From: Himantopus leucocephalus
Taxonomy: Eukaryota; Chordata; Aves; Charadriiformes; Recurvirostridae
Reading direction: 5' to 3'
Assembly: GCA_003993805.1 (NCBI GenBank)
Contig: RSEF01000021.1
Coordinates: forward strand, 2,925,065 to 2,989,064
Length of the DNA stretch: 64,000 nt
Shown here: positions 13,301-24,500 of the stretch, one piece after another
How the letters are laid out: every line of letters starts with the position of its first letter
Position numbering within the stretch: position 1 is the stretch's first letter
The notes under the pieces: model-generated
What the model was told of the DNA's origin: nothing
Database searches by the model: none
Seen by the model: the letters and a program-made list of their open reading frames with translations, nothing else
Translations under genes and position numbers: made by a program

Positions 13301-16300
13301 ATTGAATTCTTTCTGCTTTGGGCTCACAACTATTTCTTCCAACTCACAGCCCGTTCTACTAAGCCTCCTTCTTTCTTTACCCTCTCACCTCTGCCTTTCC
13401 TTTTTTCTCCATGTAGACAAATAAGTCCCTATTAAACCCATGCCCAAAATTACCCATATCAATTATTATATCAAAACTAGCATAGGAAGAGCTATTTTTG
13501 GTGAGTATATACAAATTACTATTAGAGATGTCATTATTAATGGTAATAATAAATCATTGCTTGCAGTGATTTCACTGACTTGTATTTAACTTGTATTTCA
13601 TAGGTTCCATTGCTTTACGAACTTTCCTTTAGGGAGTAGCTCAGTTCATTTTTCTGAAAAGAAGCAACACCCTCCCCCAGGTTGTTTCTTGACTGAAGTA
13701 ATTGCTGTGACTCCTCAGGTCCCAGACAACCAACAGATGATTAGTTCCAATTAAGTTCTCTCACAGGTGGTTATGCAATTGCCATTTGGAAGCAGCAGTT
13801 CCTCCTGCAAGGTGAGCTGAACAGCGGGGAGGGGAACACTAGAAGAGAGACCAGAAACAGCAAAACATCAATCCTGGTATGGTGGTGCTTTTTGTTTTAG
13901 CAGGGGTATGTATGAGGTATCTTTTTTACTTTTAGAGATGTGACTGCTTGGTGTGGTCCTTGTTGGGCTTTTCTTCCTGTTTTGAAAAAAAAAAAAAACA
14001 AAAACAAACCTTAGAGTAACGAAGGTGTGCGAGCTAGGCTGACGAAAAGCCCAGTGAACGCACAGCACTTCAGTTTTACCATGAAGTAAGCCAGGCAGGA
14101 TCAGCCCGAGTAGGCTACGCACCTCGCAGTACGTCTGCAGTAATGTGTTCTCCTTGCGGACAGCTTGTGTGCGTTGGGGAAGTTGAACTTGAGTTGCATA
14201 AGAACTCTTAAGTAAGGCTTTTCTTATGTTGGCTCTTTGCTGGTGTAACTTTGTCGAAGCTGCTTCTCATCCCTATCCGATGAAGAGAAGGATCATGTCT
14301 TTAACTGGCTTTAGCCTCTTGCTCTATGTGGGAGGCAGGAGGGGATTACAGAACCTATATTTAAGGAGAAAAAGTATCTATAAACCTGATGTGTGATTAA
14401 AAGCACAAAAAAAGCTGCAGGTTTTAATCCCTTTCCCAATTGTTGTTATTTCTGTTTGTTTGCCCTTGTTGGTGCTGTGTTTTATGTTATCTTTCTGATT
14501 ATGTACTGGCACTATTTTTTTTTTTTTAATATACAAAAATGCACTGTTTCAGATTTGCAGGTTGCAATGGATGCTGCTCTGTGCTTGCATCTAGTTACTG
14601 TAGGGCCTGTTGCACTGAATTGCAGTTTGTGGTGGTAGTTTGAGCCAAAATAGTGCTTTTATTGTAGACTGTAGAAAGTAGGTGTATGTAAAACACTAGT
14701 AATGTTAATGTCATCCCAAAATAGTGCCAGTGTTGCTTCACCTGCTACGGTCGTTAAGCAGCATGGACTCCTCCTCCCCCCACAGGGTTCCGTGAAGGCT
14801 TGCTCATTTTCACCTGTGCAGCTGGGAAGAGCAACTACTTCAGTGGCAGTAATTACCGAATGGAACTGCTTACCCTGGGTTATATAGAAACAGGACTAAA
14901 TGCCCTTGAAGATGCTCTCTAGACTTGTTATCTCTGAACCCAGAAGGCCCCTTCGAGCTCTCTGTAGCTGCTACAGCCACAGCACTTTGTTTGGGCTACG
15001 CAAGTATATTGCGTGCTGTGTTATCTAACATCCTCTGGAAAGATCAGAAAATGTCATGGCTGTGTATTTCGTGGATTCAAGTATTCTTCTGTCTTTTTTG
15101 TCACCCATAAGCTCCATCAAACCTTCCATGGTAGCAGACATAAAAAGAAAAATTGAATACCATCTTCTGAATTTTGAAGGCAGGGCAAGCTCTGACAGCA
15201 GTTTGTCTCCCATTGCAATTGAAACCATGAACCCTACCAGTATTCAACAAGTAACTGGTGAAACCTCAGACAGCTATAATCATCAAAGCATTAAAAAACT
15301 TTTTAGAATATATTCTTACTTGGCAAATGCATAGGACTGGATTAACTCAAAGGTATTAGTCTCTTAGAAAAGCTGCTATATCTGCCAGGATTTTTGAGAC
15401 CACCTGGGATATCTTACTGCCCACTGATTTTTGGTGGCAGGTAGGCACCTGCGTGCTCTTGAAAATCTAAGTACTTAAACACTTTTAAAAGCTATGCACT
15501 TAATCCTGTACCACTTGCCACGTACTCTACCTCATTACAAAAGTGGCGGATAGATGTAACTCAATCAAAATATTCTAGTTTGCTTGAAGATTGGAAGATT
15601 AAGATAGTACTTTTTTTAATCCAACTATTTATCTGTAATTTATTCTGCATCTATATTACATGCCTTCAAGGGTAGTAGCAAGTTAGCCCATGTAGTCAAT
15701 TTAGCTCAATTTATGCATCTTTCCTGCATACATTCAAAGAAATGGGTTTGAGATCCATATGGAAAGAACTTCATGATACAGGGATCGTGTATGTTGCTTT
15801 TGCAATGTAACATGAAGTGATATCTGTAACGTAGCAGATTTCTGTGATGGGATGAAATGCCACCTATTCCAGTTGTTTGTGATATATAATCCCTGAAAAG
15901 TGTGTATTTTTTCTGAGAAAAGGCACTGTACATATCTTTTACTTAGCTGTAATACCCAGCTGTTAAGCAATTATGTTTTCTTGCTTAGGAGATCTTTAGT
16001 TTATTGAGGAGAAAAGAAATGACACAACCTGTGTTGTGTTTGTTCTTTTACTTTGCCTCAAACAGGCTGTATTCCTTAAAAGCCCGTCTATGCTGTGGGG
16101 CTGAGATCAAGCAGGAATAGCAGGGGGGTTGTTAGTAATGACTGAAGTTAAACATGAATCACCTGAGTAGAGGGCAAGTTTGTTAGACCATGCAAGTGAC
16201 AAAGATACCTGATTTTATATGGAGGCGTTTGAGGCAACAAATTGTTACTAGAAATTGTATTCTACTCTGTCACTCTTGTTTCTGTGTTGTGCTGCCTTCT

Positions 16301-18969
16301 CATGTTATAATATCCCGTTATGAGAAGGAAGACACACAGAGAATGCAGACGGGCAATCTAACTCTTGGGTGAAAATTGTAAAACACTTCTTCCTGATATT
16401 TGTATAATTAATTTGGTATTACAGGCTTTACTTGTATGATTATTTTTACTGACTACTGATACTTTATTCACTCGGTTAAAGACACATTGAGAAAATAAGT
16501 GTTTCAATTTACTGACTTTCTTAAAATTGTCATGTACTTGAAATTGCTCTTCCATCTTTGTATTTGGCATGACAAAGAATAGCAAACTTTGCCCAGGCAA
16601 GAACAGGCACGTTTTGAACAGTCTGCAACACTTTGCTCCATCTTATATTTTCTATATGCCACATCCTGCAAAAAAAGAAATTACATTTTAATAACTGGAA
16701 GAATATTTACTAGTTTCCATCTTCTATCTATAAATCTAAAAACCTGATTACTGGGAGTCTAATATGTGGGCTTCAGTGGCAAAGGAAAAAAGTATATCAC
16801 ACTCTATTATTAGCCCAAAATAAACCCAACATTTTTCCTTTTTTATATCTGGTTTTTTTTAACCCAGGAATATCTCTTTCTAGTGATATAACGCAGCCAC
16901 CTCTCATCCCGACTGTGTGTAGATTTTTGGGCCTTAAACCTATCACTTTTCTCAGATTGCAAAATTCCTAACTTTATTCACAAAATGGCACTGGCCTGAA
17001 TACAAAGTGCCACACTTTATGTGGGAGGAAGAAGACAGGAAAAATGTTGTGGCAGGTGGCTTAAAATAAATAAGAATAAAACAAGCTCTGTTTGAAATCG
17101 CTTGGAGGTTTGAAATGTTCGAAGCAGTCTCTGCAAACCTGGGTTGCTTTGAAGAGCACTTGTGAGAAGGTCAGTTGCAATTATCATATGGTTTTGCAAT
17201 TTTTTTTGTGTGGATATTATTACGAACAACCCAGTGTGTGTGTATTTGCATCCTAGGAGATACATAAACTAACCTCTAAATACCACACCAAGACCCTAAT
17301 TACAAATCCAGATCTAGGGTACATATCATGGACCTGTACGTTAAATATTATGCACCTGAGACCAGGATTTGGCCTTAAAGCTACAGTTTTACTTCAGTTT
17401 TTCTCTGCCTGGACTATAATTTTAGTAATGTGAATAAGAAACTGTGCAGATGCTAACCAGATGCTAATATCAAACTGTAGTTCAACATGTTTCCATGTAA
17501 TAACTACAGTGTTACTATGGTGATAACAGATTCACTAGAGGTTTGATTTAATAAAGCAGGATTGCATGTTAGTATCTGTACAGTTGCCATAGTTTTAGCC
17601 AAACAATTGTGCTTCTTCTGACTGAATTGATTGTGTTGCCACTGAGCTTAGTTTCCCTTGTAAATCTACTTTTCAGGAATAAATTTGCTATGTAAGCGGG
17701 TTCTAGTATATTGCTTTAATTGACCTCTCTTCTCTCCAATGGCAAAATGAATAGTTTTGCATATAAGCACAAAAGCCATTTTGTTTAGAGTTTGTTTTTT
17801 CTTTCCCTCTTTTTTCCAAATTCTGCATCTGACTGAAACTTCAAAGACATTTGAGCCAGCTGCCCAGGACTGCCCAAGAAAGCCGAAGAAGTTAGAATAA
17901 GCAAAGATGGGCTTTCACATGAGATCACCTGTATTTGCAAGTGGCAGAAAAGGATGTTCAGTTTTCTTGCCACACATCCAAGAAACCACATGATAGGGAC
18001 TTGCAGGTTGTTATTTTGAGCTAAAAAACTGCAGTCTGATAGATATTGAAGGCCAAATTCTGCTCTAAGTTCTGCAGTTACCAGCTCAATAGATCTGTGT
18101 AGTCAGTCTGAACGCACACCAGGAGAGCTGCGTACACTTTCTCTCTTGCGCTTTGGTTCTGATGCTCCTTGCCTGGAGTCCTGTCTGACCACTTACACAT
18201 CCACCGGACGGCCACCGGCTCCCAGAGAAGAGGCAGCAATAGAGTTTCCACTCGCAGCGCTCTGTGCAAGACACGGGAAAGTTAGGTGCGACTGAGGCAG
18301 TTTCTTCCCTGACCTCAGACCAAGTACCGTACCTTCTCAAACCAGCCGAAAGCTTCGTAGCTTTTTACGGTGCAGGATTTTCTTACCCCTCCGTAGCCCC
18401 ACTGACATCGGGATGGTTGCACGAAATGGAGCGTGTGGGTCAGAACTGGGAACTCATCTGTTTTCTTTGAGACCAAGAGGAGCTTTTGGCTTCTCTTATG
18501 TCTTAATAATAGAAGTAATAATAACAATAATTAATAACTATAATGACAGTGATAACCTTCCAGCTGAACATGTGCAATTTGTATTGCCTCAGCATTATTC
18601 CCAGGCAGAGCTTCATTGATATTCAGAGCATGGCCGTGTCTGTCACTGCTCTGTGCACTTTGGGTCTGGAATCCTTGGGGAGCCTCGCAGCTGTCAAATT
18701 GACTTCCATCATTTCTCTCTGAGCTGAGAGACAAATTACCCAGCCAGCCATCAGGCTAGACTTTGCAATCGAACCTGCAATCTCCGAGTGATAAAATGCT
18801 GCTTCCCAGTTCAGACAAACAGTTCGGCCCGCGAGGAGGGGGTCCTGGCCGGGGGTATTGATGCAGTTTGGTGTTCGCTGTCCCGTCTTTATTCTTTAGA
18901 AGCTGCTATTGGCTTTTGGGTGGGTTTTTTTTTTTTTAGAGGTATTCATGGTCTAATGATTTGGCAAGC
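10382..18969. other. Non-coding, AT-rich intergenic or intronic DNA
   Basis: No recognisable gene. Open frames at 12103-12513 (minus) and 15056-15334 (plus) are the longest, but neither has a recognised domain or convincing splice signals. An old-repeat relic is at 15.44 kb. Homopolymer T and A runs occur near 13.98 kb and 14.52 kb. The last few hundred bases rise in GC towards the CpG island. Confidence 0.6.
15439..15500. repeat. Degenerate ancient amniote repeat
   Basis: The pattern GTAGGCACCTG..CTTGAAAATCTAAGTACTTAAACAC resembles an old interspersed family common in turtles, crocodilians and birds (TAGGCACCTAAATAC-TTTGAAAATCTGGGCC type). I recognise the motif by memory only and cannot name the family or give its limits. 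Confidence 0.45.
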
Positions 18970-18976
18970 GCCTGAG

Positions 18977-18983
18977 TGAGTCA
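18977..18983. promoter_or_regulatory. AP-1 site (TGAGTCA) at the island edge
   Basis: A consensus AP-1/TRE heptamer lies inside GTGAGTCACTGAC, just left of the CpG island. The longer match also tolerates Maf-type factors. Position next to a promoter island makes it plausible, but function is inferred. Confidence 0.4.
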
Positions 18984-19643
18984 CTGACATATGTCTGCCC
19001 CGAGCCCCGCCGGGAGAGACCGCTACTCCCGGGCACCGCTGACAGGAGAGGCCCACGGTGCCAGACCGTGCGGCTTCAACGGCTTCGCCGCGCCCGTAGG
19101 ACGAGGGAAGTTCACCCCATCGAGGGGCTCGGAGAGTGAGTTGGAAAGGCTTTCCCAGTTCTTCGCTTGCTCTCGCTGCAGAGAGGTTTTGGGGAAGTTT
19201 GTCCCGGTTCTTCAGAACGCTGTTTGGGGAGAGACTCGGTCCCCCCCGCCCCTCCCTGGCCGAGAGCCGTGGCGGACCAGCTCCACCGGGGGCACCAGGC
19301 CCAGCTGGTTTTCCCGCACCCCTTCGGTTTTGAAACGGGCCTAAGATGGAGGAGCGGCGCTTGGCGGTAGCGCCGGGTTTTAAGGCGGGGGGGGGACGGG
19401 ACACCCCCTGCGGGTGGGACTCGCCCGCTCTCAACCCCCGCGGCGCATCGCCGCTTCCCCCAGGCGGAGCGCCCCCGCCGCCGCAAGCGGGGAGAGGTGT
19501 CCGGCGGCGGTTCCGCTGTGGGAGGCCCCGTAGGGCCCTCACCCCTCCGCCCGGCGGCGGCGCCGCCCGCGCTGCGGGTGCCGGCGCTGGCGGGGGAAGG
19601 CGGGCGGGGCGCGGAGCGGGGCGGTAGGCCGCGGGGGGGGGGT

Positions 19644-19663
19644 CCGCCCGCCAGGGGGCGCCG
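19644..19663 (+). promoter_or_regulatory. CTCF-like binding site
   Basis: CCGCCCGCCAGGGGGCGCCG contains the invariant CTCF core (CCAGGGGGCGC). CTCF sites inside CpG-island promoters commonly anchor loops or insulate. The match is close to the vertebrate consensus as I know it; occupancy would need data. Confidence 0.65.
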
Positions 19664-20283
19664 CCGAGGCTCTTCAAGGGGCCGCGCAGGGGGCCGGGCT
19701 CTGGAAGCGCGGGAACGGCCGGCGCCTGAGGCGGCGCGAGCGCCGGCGGCCGCCATCTCGCCGCGGGCAGAGGCCGAGCGGAGCCGGGCTGGGCCCGGGC
19801 AGGTTCCACACGCGTCGGTGCTCGTCAGAGGCCGCGGCTGAGCGCAGAGCCCCTTGTCCTTCCCGGCAGGGCAGGGCCCGCCTGCACCCCGCAGCGGGGA
19901 GGCGTTGGAGGAGCCCCGTTGCCAGTGCTGCGCTTGGCGCTCTTGTCAGAAGGGGCACGAAGGTGGAGGAAAGATGGCAGCTGTGCTTGTAAACTGATTG
20001 TGCGTGGAAAGGTGTATGAACAGAAAGTAGCCGAGCAGTTAAAAAGGGCCATCCCTAGGAGGGTATCTCAGTCACGCTTGCATGTGGTTGAGAGCTGACA
20101 GAAGCCAATCGTGAGGTGGAGGACTTCCTTCTCGGAAAAGTCTGCTGTGTGTGGTGCCGGGGTGAGAAGGAAGTGCCACTGAAGTGCCAGTGGCCCATGC
20201 CGTGGGTGCTCATGCTGTCCCCACAAAGAGGCATCTACTGAGGAATCTACTTCAGGACGGTGCTTTGACCCGTTCTTCCTCAG

Positions 20284-20330
20284 GGCAGTTTATGGAAGTT
20301 CATCATAAGAGGAGAAACTGAATCAAAGAG
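20284..20330 (+). other. Candidate exon downstream of the CpG island
   Basis: An acceptor (CCCGTTCTTCCTCAG) is followed by 47 nt and a donor (AAAGAG|GTGAGG). One frame is open (GSLWKFIIRGETESK), but joined to the next candidate exon at 21427 no frame stays open through both. If real it may be 5' UTR or a non-coding exon of the transcript starting in the island 300 bp upstream. Confidence 0.25.
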
Positions 20331-21426
20331 GTGAGGTTGACAGGAAATATACTAGTTAGATTCTGCCTTTGGGTGGGGCTTTATGTCTAGAGCAAGAGAT
20401 GGCTTAGCAGTTCTTCAGCCACTTGCATCTTCCCCTGAAACAGAGGTTGCCCGTGTACTTGAAGATCAGACATACCCCCTAAAGCATGACATACCTCTCA
20501 GTGTATCATCTTAACTAGGTATGTGGATGTTTAACCCTTGAAGCATCCAACATCAGTCCTTATGTCCCTATCTCCTCACCTTCCTAGGTCTTTCCTAGGT
20601 ATTTGGGTTCCAGAAAAACAAACCTCTCAGTCTCTAGGAGCTTGTTGCTGGGAGAGGAAGAAGACATCTGGGTTTCTTAAGGTAGCACTCCACTTGGGGA
20701 CAACATTAGATGCCATTCAGCAAGCTACCTTTATCAGTGGATTGTGCTTTTGTCTAGATCGTATCTGAAGTCAAGATTTGACCTGGAATAAAAAAGTCTA
20801 TGAGAAAACAGAACTTCAGAGCTGACTTGCTCTCTTGGTGATCTCCCTAATGACCTGCTTTCTCCTTTCCCTTTCTCTGGGGATCTAGGTTAAAAACAAA
20901 ATAACACAGTTCTTCCAAACTCAGCATTTTCTCTTTAGCTTCTTGATTCTAAGTAGCTGCTTTTAAGGACTGTTTTCTGTTCCATTTAAGAGTTCTTAAC
21001 ACGAGTCAAGTTTATTCATTCTTTTTTTAAAAAAATAGTGTTTTATTAGTGTTATACTTCTACGTGATAAAGAAGCAAAGAAAAAAAGCTCATCTGTTTC
21101 CTTATGGCCACGTGACCATAGCACATCCACTGGCTGCATGCGAGCTCCCAGATGGAGGTCAGTTTGACCTGTAAAGCCATAAGGGATGAGGATCTGCCTT
21201 TGTAGTGATCCAGCTCTTTTTGTGTATGATCCCATTACTGTTTTAATCAGCTGTGTTTGGGTGAAGCTGCAAGCAGGATCTGCGGGCGGTTTTCTGATGA
21301 GTATTTTCATCTGCTCTTGATATATAGCCTGCTCCTTCAAAATAGGTCAAGTTTTGTGAAACTTAGAGATGTGCTTTCAAGTCCATGTTTCCTGATGGTT
21401 TTATTGTTTCTTTGCTCGTTTTGCAG

Positions 21427-21575
21427 TTGGGATTGATTGCTGTTCTACCTTTGGTTTTGTTAGCATCATATGGCTATCTTGTGAAGATGCCCAGAGTTGG
21501 TGATAAAATACTTTGCATTTAAATCTGACATAAATATGCTGGAAGTTAAATAAAAATCTACAGTATTTTGTTTCC
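21427..21575 (+). CDS. Candidate terminal exon: hydrophobic segment, stop, polyA signal
   Basis: An excellent acceptor (TTATTGTTTCTTTGCTCGTTTTGCAG) opens directly into a frame of 31 codons. It encodes a hydrophobic segment (LGLIAVLPLVLLASYGYL) followed by a short basic/polar tail VKMPRVGDKILCI and a TAA stop at 21520-21522. An AATAAA lies only 27 nt further on (21549-21554). The arrangement resembles the last exon of a small single-pass membrane protein, perhaps transcribed from the CpG island 1.5 kb upstream. I do not recognise the protein, cannot find the preceding coding exon, and a second frame is also partly open, so a non-coding transcript or chance remains possible. Confidence 0.3.
21549..21554 (+). 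terminator. AATAAA polyadenylation signal
   Basis: A canonical hexamer 27 nt after the stop of the candidate terminal exon at 21427. Followed at short distance by a T/G-rich stretch (CAGTATTTTGTTTCCTC), as expected for a cleavage region. Confidence 0.35.
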
Positions 21576-24500
21576 TCAGAACATTCTGAAATCAGTTAGC
21601 ATTGGTATCACGTCTAAAATGCATTCACTTTCAGGTTTTTCACTTTCTTCTTTCCACCACCTCAGCTTTTAATTATGGCTGTCAAATAGAGTACAAGCCA
21701 GACATGGCATTTAGCAACCTAATTCTACCATCCTTCTTTTTTTTCCGTTTCCTTTCCTATAGGCATCCACAAATGCCTATACCAGTGGGTACCTCTGACA
21801 TTTCCAAATTGCGATTTGACAGTGTCAGAAAGGTTCATGAATTATTAAAATGTCTCAGCATCATAGAGGTTGGAAAATTACATATAATTTGACAAAACAA
21901 GCACACACAGAAAAAGAAAACCCCACCCAGGCATTCCCAAATCAAGACAGCACCTTTAAAACTTTCCTTTGAATTTGCTTAAAAGGCTTGAATAGTAGGA
22001 GAGATGCATGAGTCATTCTCTCTCTGTCTCTCTCTAGAACAGGAAAGCTAGCAGAGGGTGGAGGCATGTCAGCACATAGTGTGGTACACTTTAAAATATC
22101 AGCTGAAATGACTAGGCTGAAGAAGTGGGAGGACTGATATTAGTCACACGCTATTACACAGTTCAGAAGATGAAGGCAGAAGAAATTACCGGACAGGCAT
22201 ATGCCACTTGGTCCAACCTTTTAAAACACGTATCTTGACTTCAGATCTCTTCATTCGTTCTTCAGAATGCCTCACATTGAGTGAGATTCATTATCTTGGC
22301 CACACAGAGAACGGCTGACTGTTCTTAAGCTGAGATGTTAGAAAAATGGTTGAGTTTGCCACATAGACGGTATCAGCAACTTACATCCATGATCATTTTG
22401 CTTAAGCCTTTTGTTCCTTGTCCCACCGGGCAAGCACAGGAGCTGTTGTAATCTTCCAGCTTCACGAGCATTAGTAGGAAGGATGAGGATCTGTGTGGGA
22501 GGTGCCAAGATCATGGAGAGATCTTTGATATGATTTCCTGCCCTGCTGCAAGCAATTCTCTGTTAGCTGTCTGCACAGTGAAGTAATATTTTGTCTGTTT
22601 CTCAGGCCCTGTTCCTTCACCATTCTTGGCATTTACAACGTGATGCAGTTGGCCTACCTTGCAGAGAAATAGACTGCATTTTTCTGGTGACCGTAATACA
22701 TAGGCCAAGAACTTGGATGTAAGCACTACGTTGGACTTTGTGATTGCAGTAGTAACAGAAATGAATTTGGTTCAAGAAAAGGGGCAATGTATCCTTTGGA
22801 TGTGTGAATTTCCCATTTATAATGGAAAAAAGCTTTTTGAACACTGGAATCTTTTCAACATGTTGAATATTTACTTTTCTTCAGTGTCTGCAGCTGAAGG
22901 ATTTTTGAAGCACTTTACAAACCTCAGCTCACCTCTGTGTGTTCATCTTACTCTCCCAATGCATCTGAAACGATTATTTAAATCTACTTTGTATGCAGAA
23001 ATTAGGGTAAGCAACCTGTCAAATTTTGCAAGAAATAGCTGGTATCACAGCCACAATTTGAGCTTGGGAGTTATCTTTTCCATTCTACTGCTTGTCCCTG
23101 TTACCTTTTCATATACTGCAAAAAATCTGGAAGACGGATACATAATAGAAACGCAGGTCACAGGGCATAAGATCTTGTCTTGTCCTGGGTTGAGCATGGA
23201 TACTTCCAAATTTACCTGCAAGGCTCTGCATGTCCCATCTTTCCCAAGCTATCTATTTTTGATATTTTTTTAAGTCTAGGCCATGTGCCTGGTGCCTGAT
23301 TGCAAGGCAATCGGTTGTGCTGAGTAGGTCTGGAGGTCTGTCTTTCCTGAGCTGAGTCATAACCTGCCTTTGGTAGTAAGACACAGAGGTGGTCCCTCTT
23401 TTGCCCACGTCTTAGTGTAGTATGTCCTTCTGCTTACCAGTTTTATCCAAAGATGGGAAAAGGCTTGTACTTAGATAAACTCATCAATAAATACAAACAA
23501 CAGTTGGCTGGTCAGACCCTCTGCTTGGGCCTGCAGAGGTTTGCAGGATACAGCCCTTTTATGAAGCTGAATTTTTAACAGAAGGTGTTTCATTAAATAT
23601 CACAGATCTTGTCTCTGTTCTATACTGCTTTATCTCTCTGCAGTGCATCTGATAAGATTATATATCACGTTTAACCAAGCCAAAAATAAAACCTGCAACA
23701 GACCTTCCTAGTTGTCTGTGACTGTCTTGAGAAGTACTTCCATCAGCCCTGTGAACCATTGTGGATTTGTTCTTACCCAGATTTCAGCCTGTTTGCCATG
23801 TGCAAATATTTCCTTATTACCACTCCTGAAGAGCTATTTTAGATGTCAGATATAACACCTTTTTCTTTAAAAGGAAAAAAAAACCATGATAATTTTCTCT
23901 AATTTTCTGACAAATTCTGAAATTAATTATTGGAATTGTACCATTTCTCTGCCCTAATTGGATAGCTGGAAATTGTCTTAACAGCTGTCAAGAATTCTTG
24001 AGTGAGTAAAAATACAGTGCTAAAGGTTATGAAAGTTTTTATAAGTGAGCTAAACCAACTGATGTTATTAAATCATTTCATTCTTTAGAACATCCAGAGT
24101 AGTTTACCTTTCCCTCTGTTTAACATGCTCTGTAGGCTGGCCACAGCTCTTTTTATGGCATATATTGAAATCTCTTTCCCAGAACCATTATTTTAAGGAT
24201 AATAAGGGCAATAGAAGGCAAAGACCCTCTTACCGTCCGTGGTGAAACTTGGCTTACTGAGTGCATTTGTTTGCTTTGCTGATTTATTTGCTTTTGATCA
24301 GAACCATTTGACCCTCGTGTTTAAAGGAACATTCTTTGCAGTTTTGAAGTCTGCATATTACAACATCAGTTCTGCAACCTGCAGCGAAAGGAGCAGGCAG
24401 ATGCATACTCAGCTGATACTTAAATCTGTGTCTCTTGGCATGCAGAATCCACACCTAGAGCACATCAGCAGTGTCCTTGGTCCCTATAAAGGGGGTAAAA

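Larger units (their letters stand above)
18970..19990. promoter_or_regulatory. CpG island promoter, gene unidentified
   Basis: About 1 kb of very GC-rich, CpG-dense DNA stands out sharply from its AT-rich surroundings. It holds several GC boxes on both strands (GGGGCGG-type, about 19590-19630), G-runs at 19387-19395 and 19633-19642, and a CTCF-like site. Such islands mark promoters of widely expressed genes. On the plus strand an AAAGATGGCAGC context at about 19971 starts a frame that stops after seven codons. On the minus strand GCGAGATGGCGGCC starts a 214-codon GC-driven frame with a usable donor (GGAGGG|GTGAGG) near 19.54 kb. Long frames through the island are expected from its composition and I do not call them genes. 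TSS position and direction are not decidable from sequence alone; a bidirectional promoter is possible. Confidence 0.9.

Noticed and set aside
18946..19809. 287-codon minus-strand frame through the CpG island (and overlapping 214-, 117- and 114-codon frames)
   Set aside because: Pro/Ala/Gly/Arg-rich composition follows from the GC content, several frames are open at once, and no domain or splice-supported continuation is recognised.
21763..21892. Exon starting after TCCTTTCCTATAG and reading HPQMPIPVGTSDISKLRF..
   Set aside because: Good acceptor, but no matching donor, no partner exon, and it lies just after the candidate polyA signal at 21.55 kb; too weak to call.
22713..23273. 186-codon plus-strand ORF, the longest outside the CpG island
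   Set aside because: No family resemblance, no acceptor/donor at sensible places and AT-driven composition. One frame of this length is expected by chance in 64 kb over six frames.
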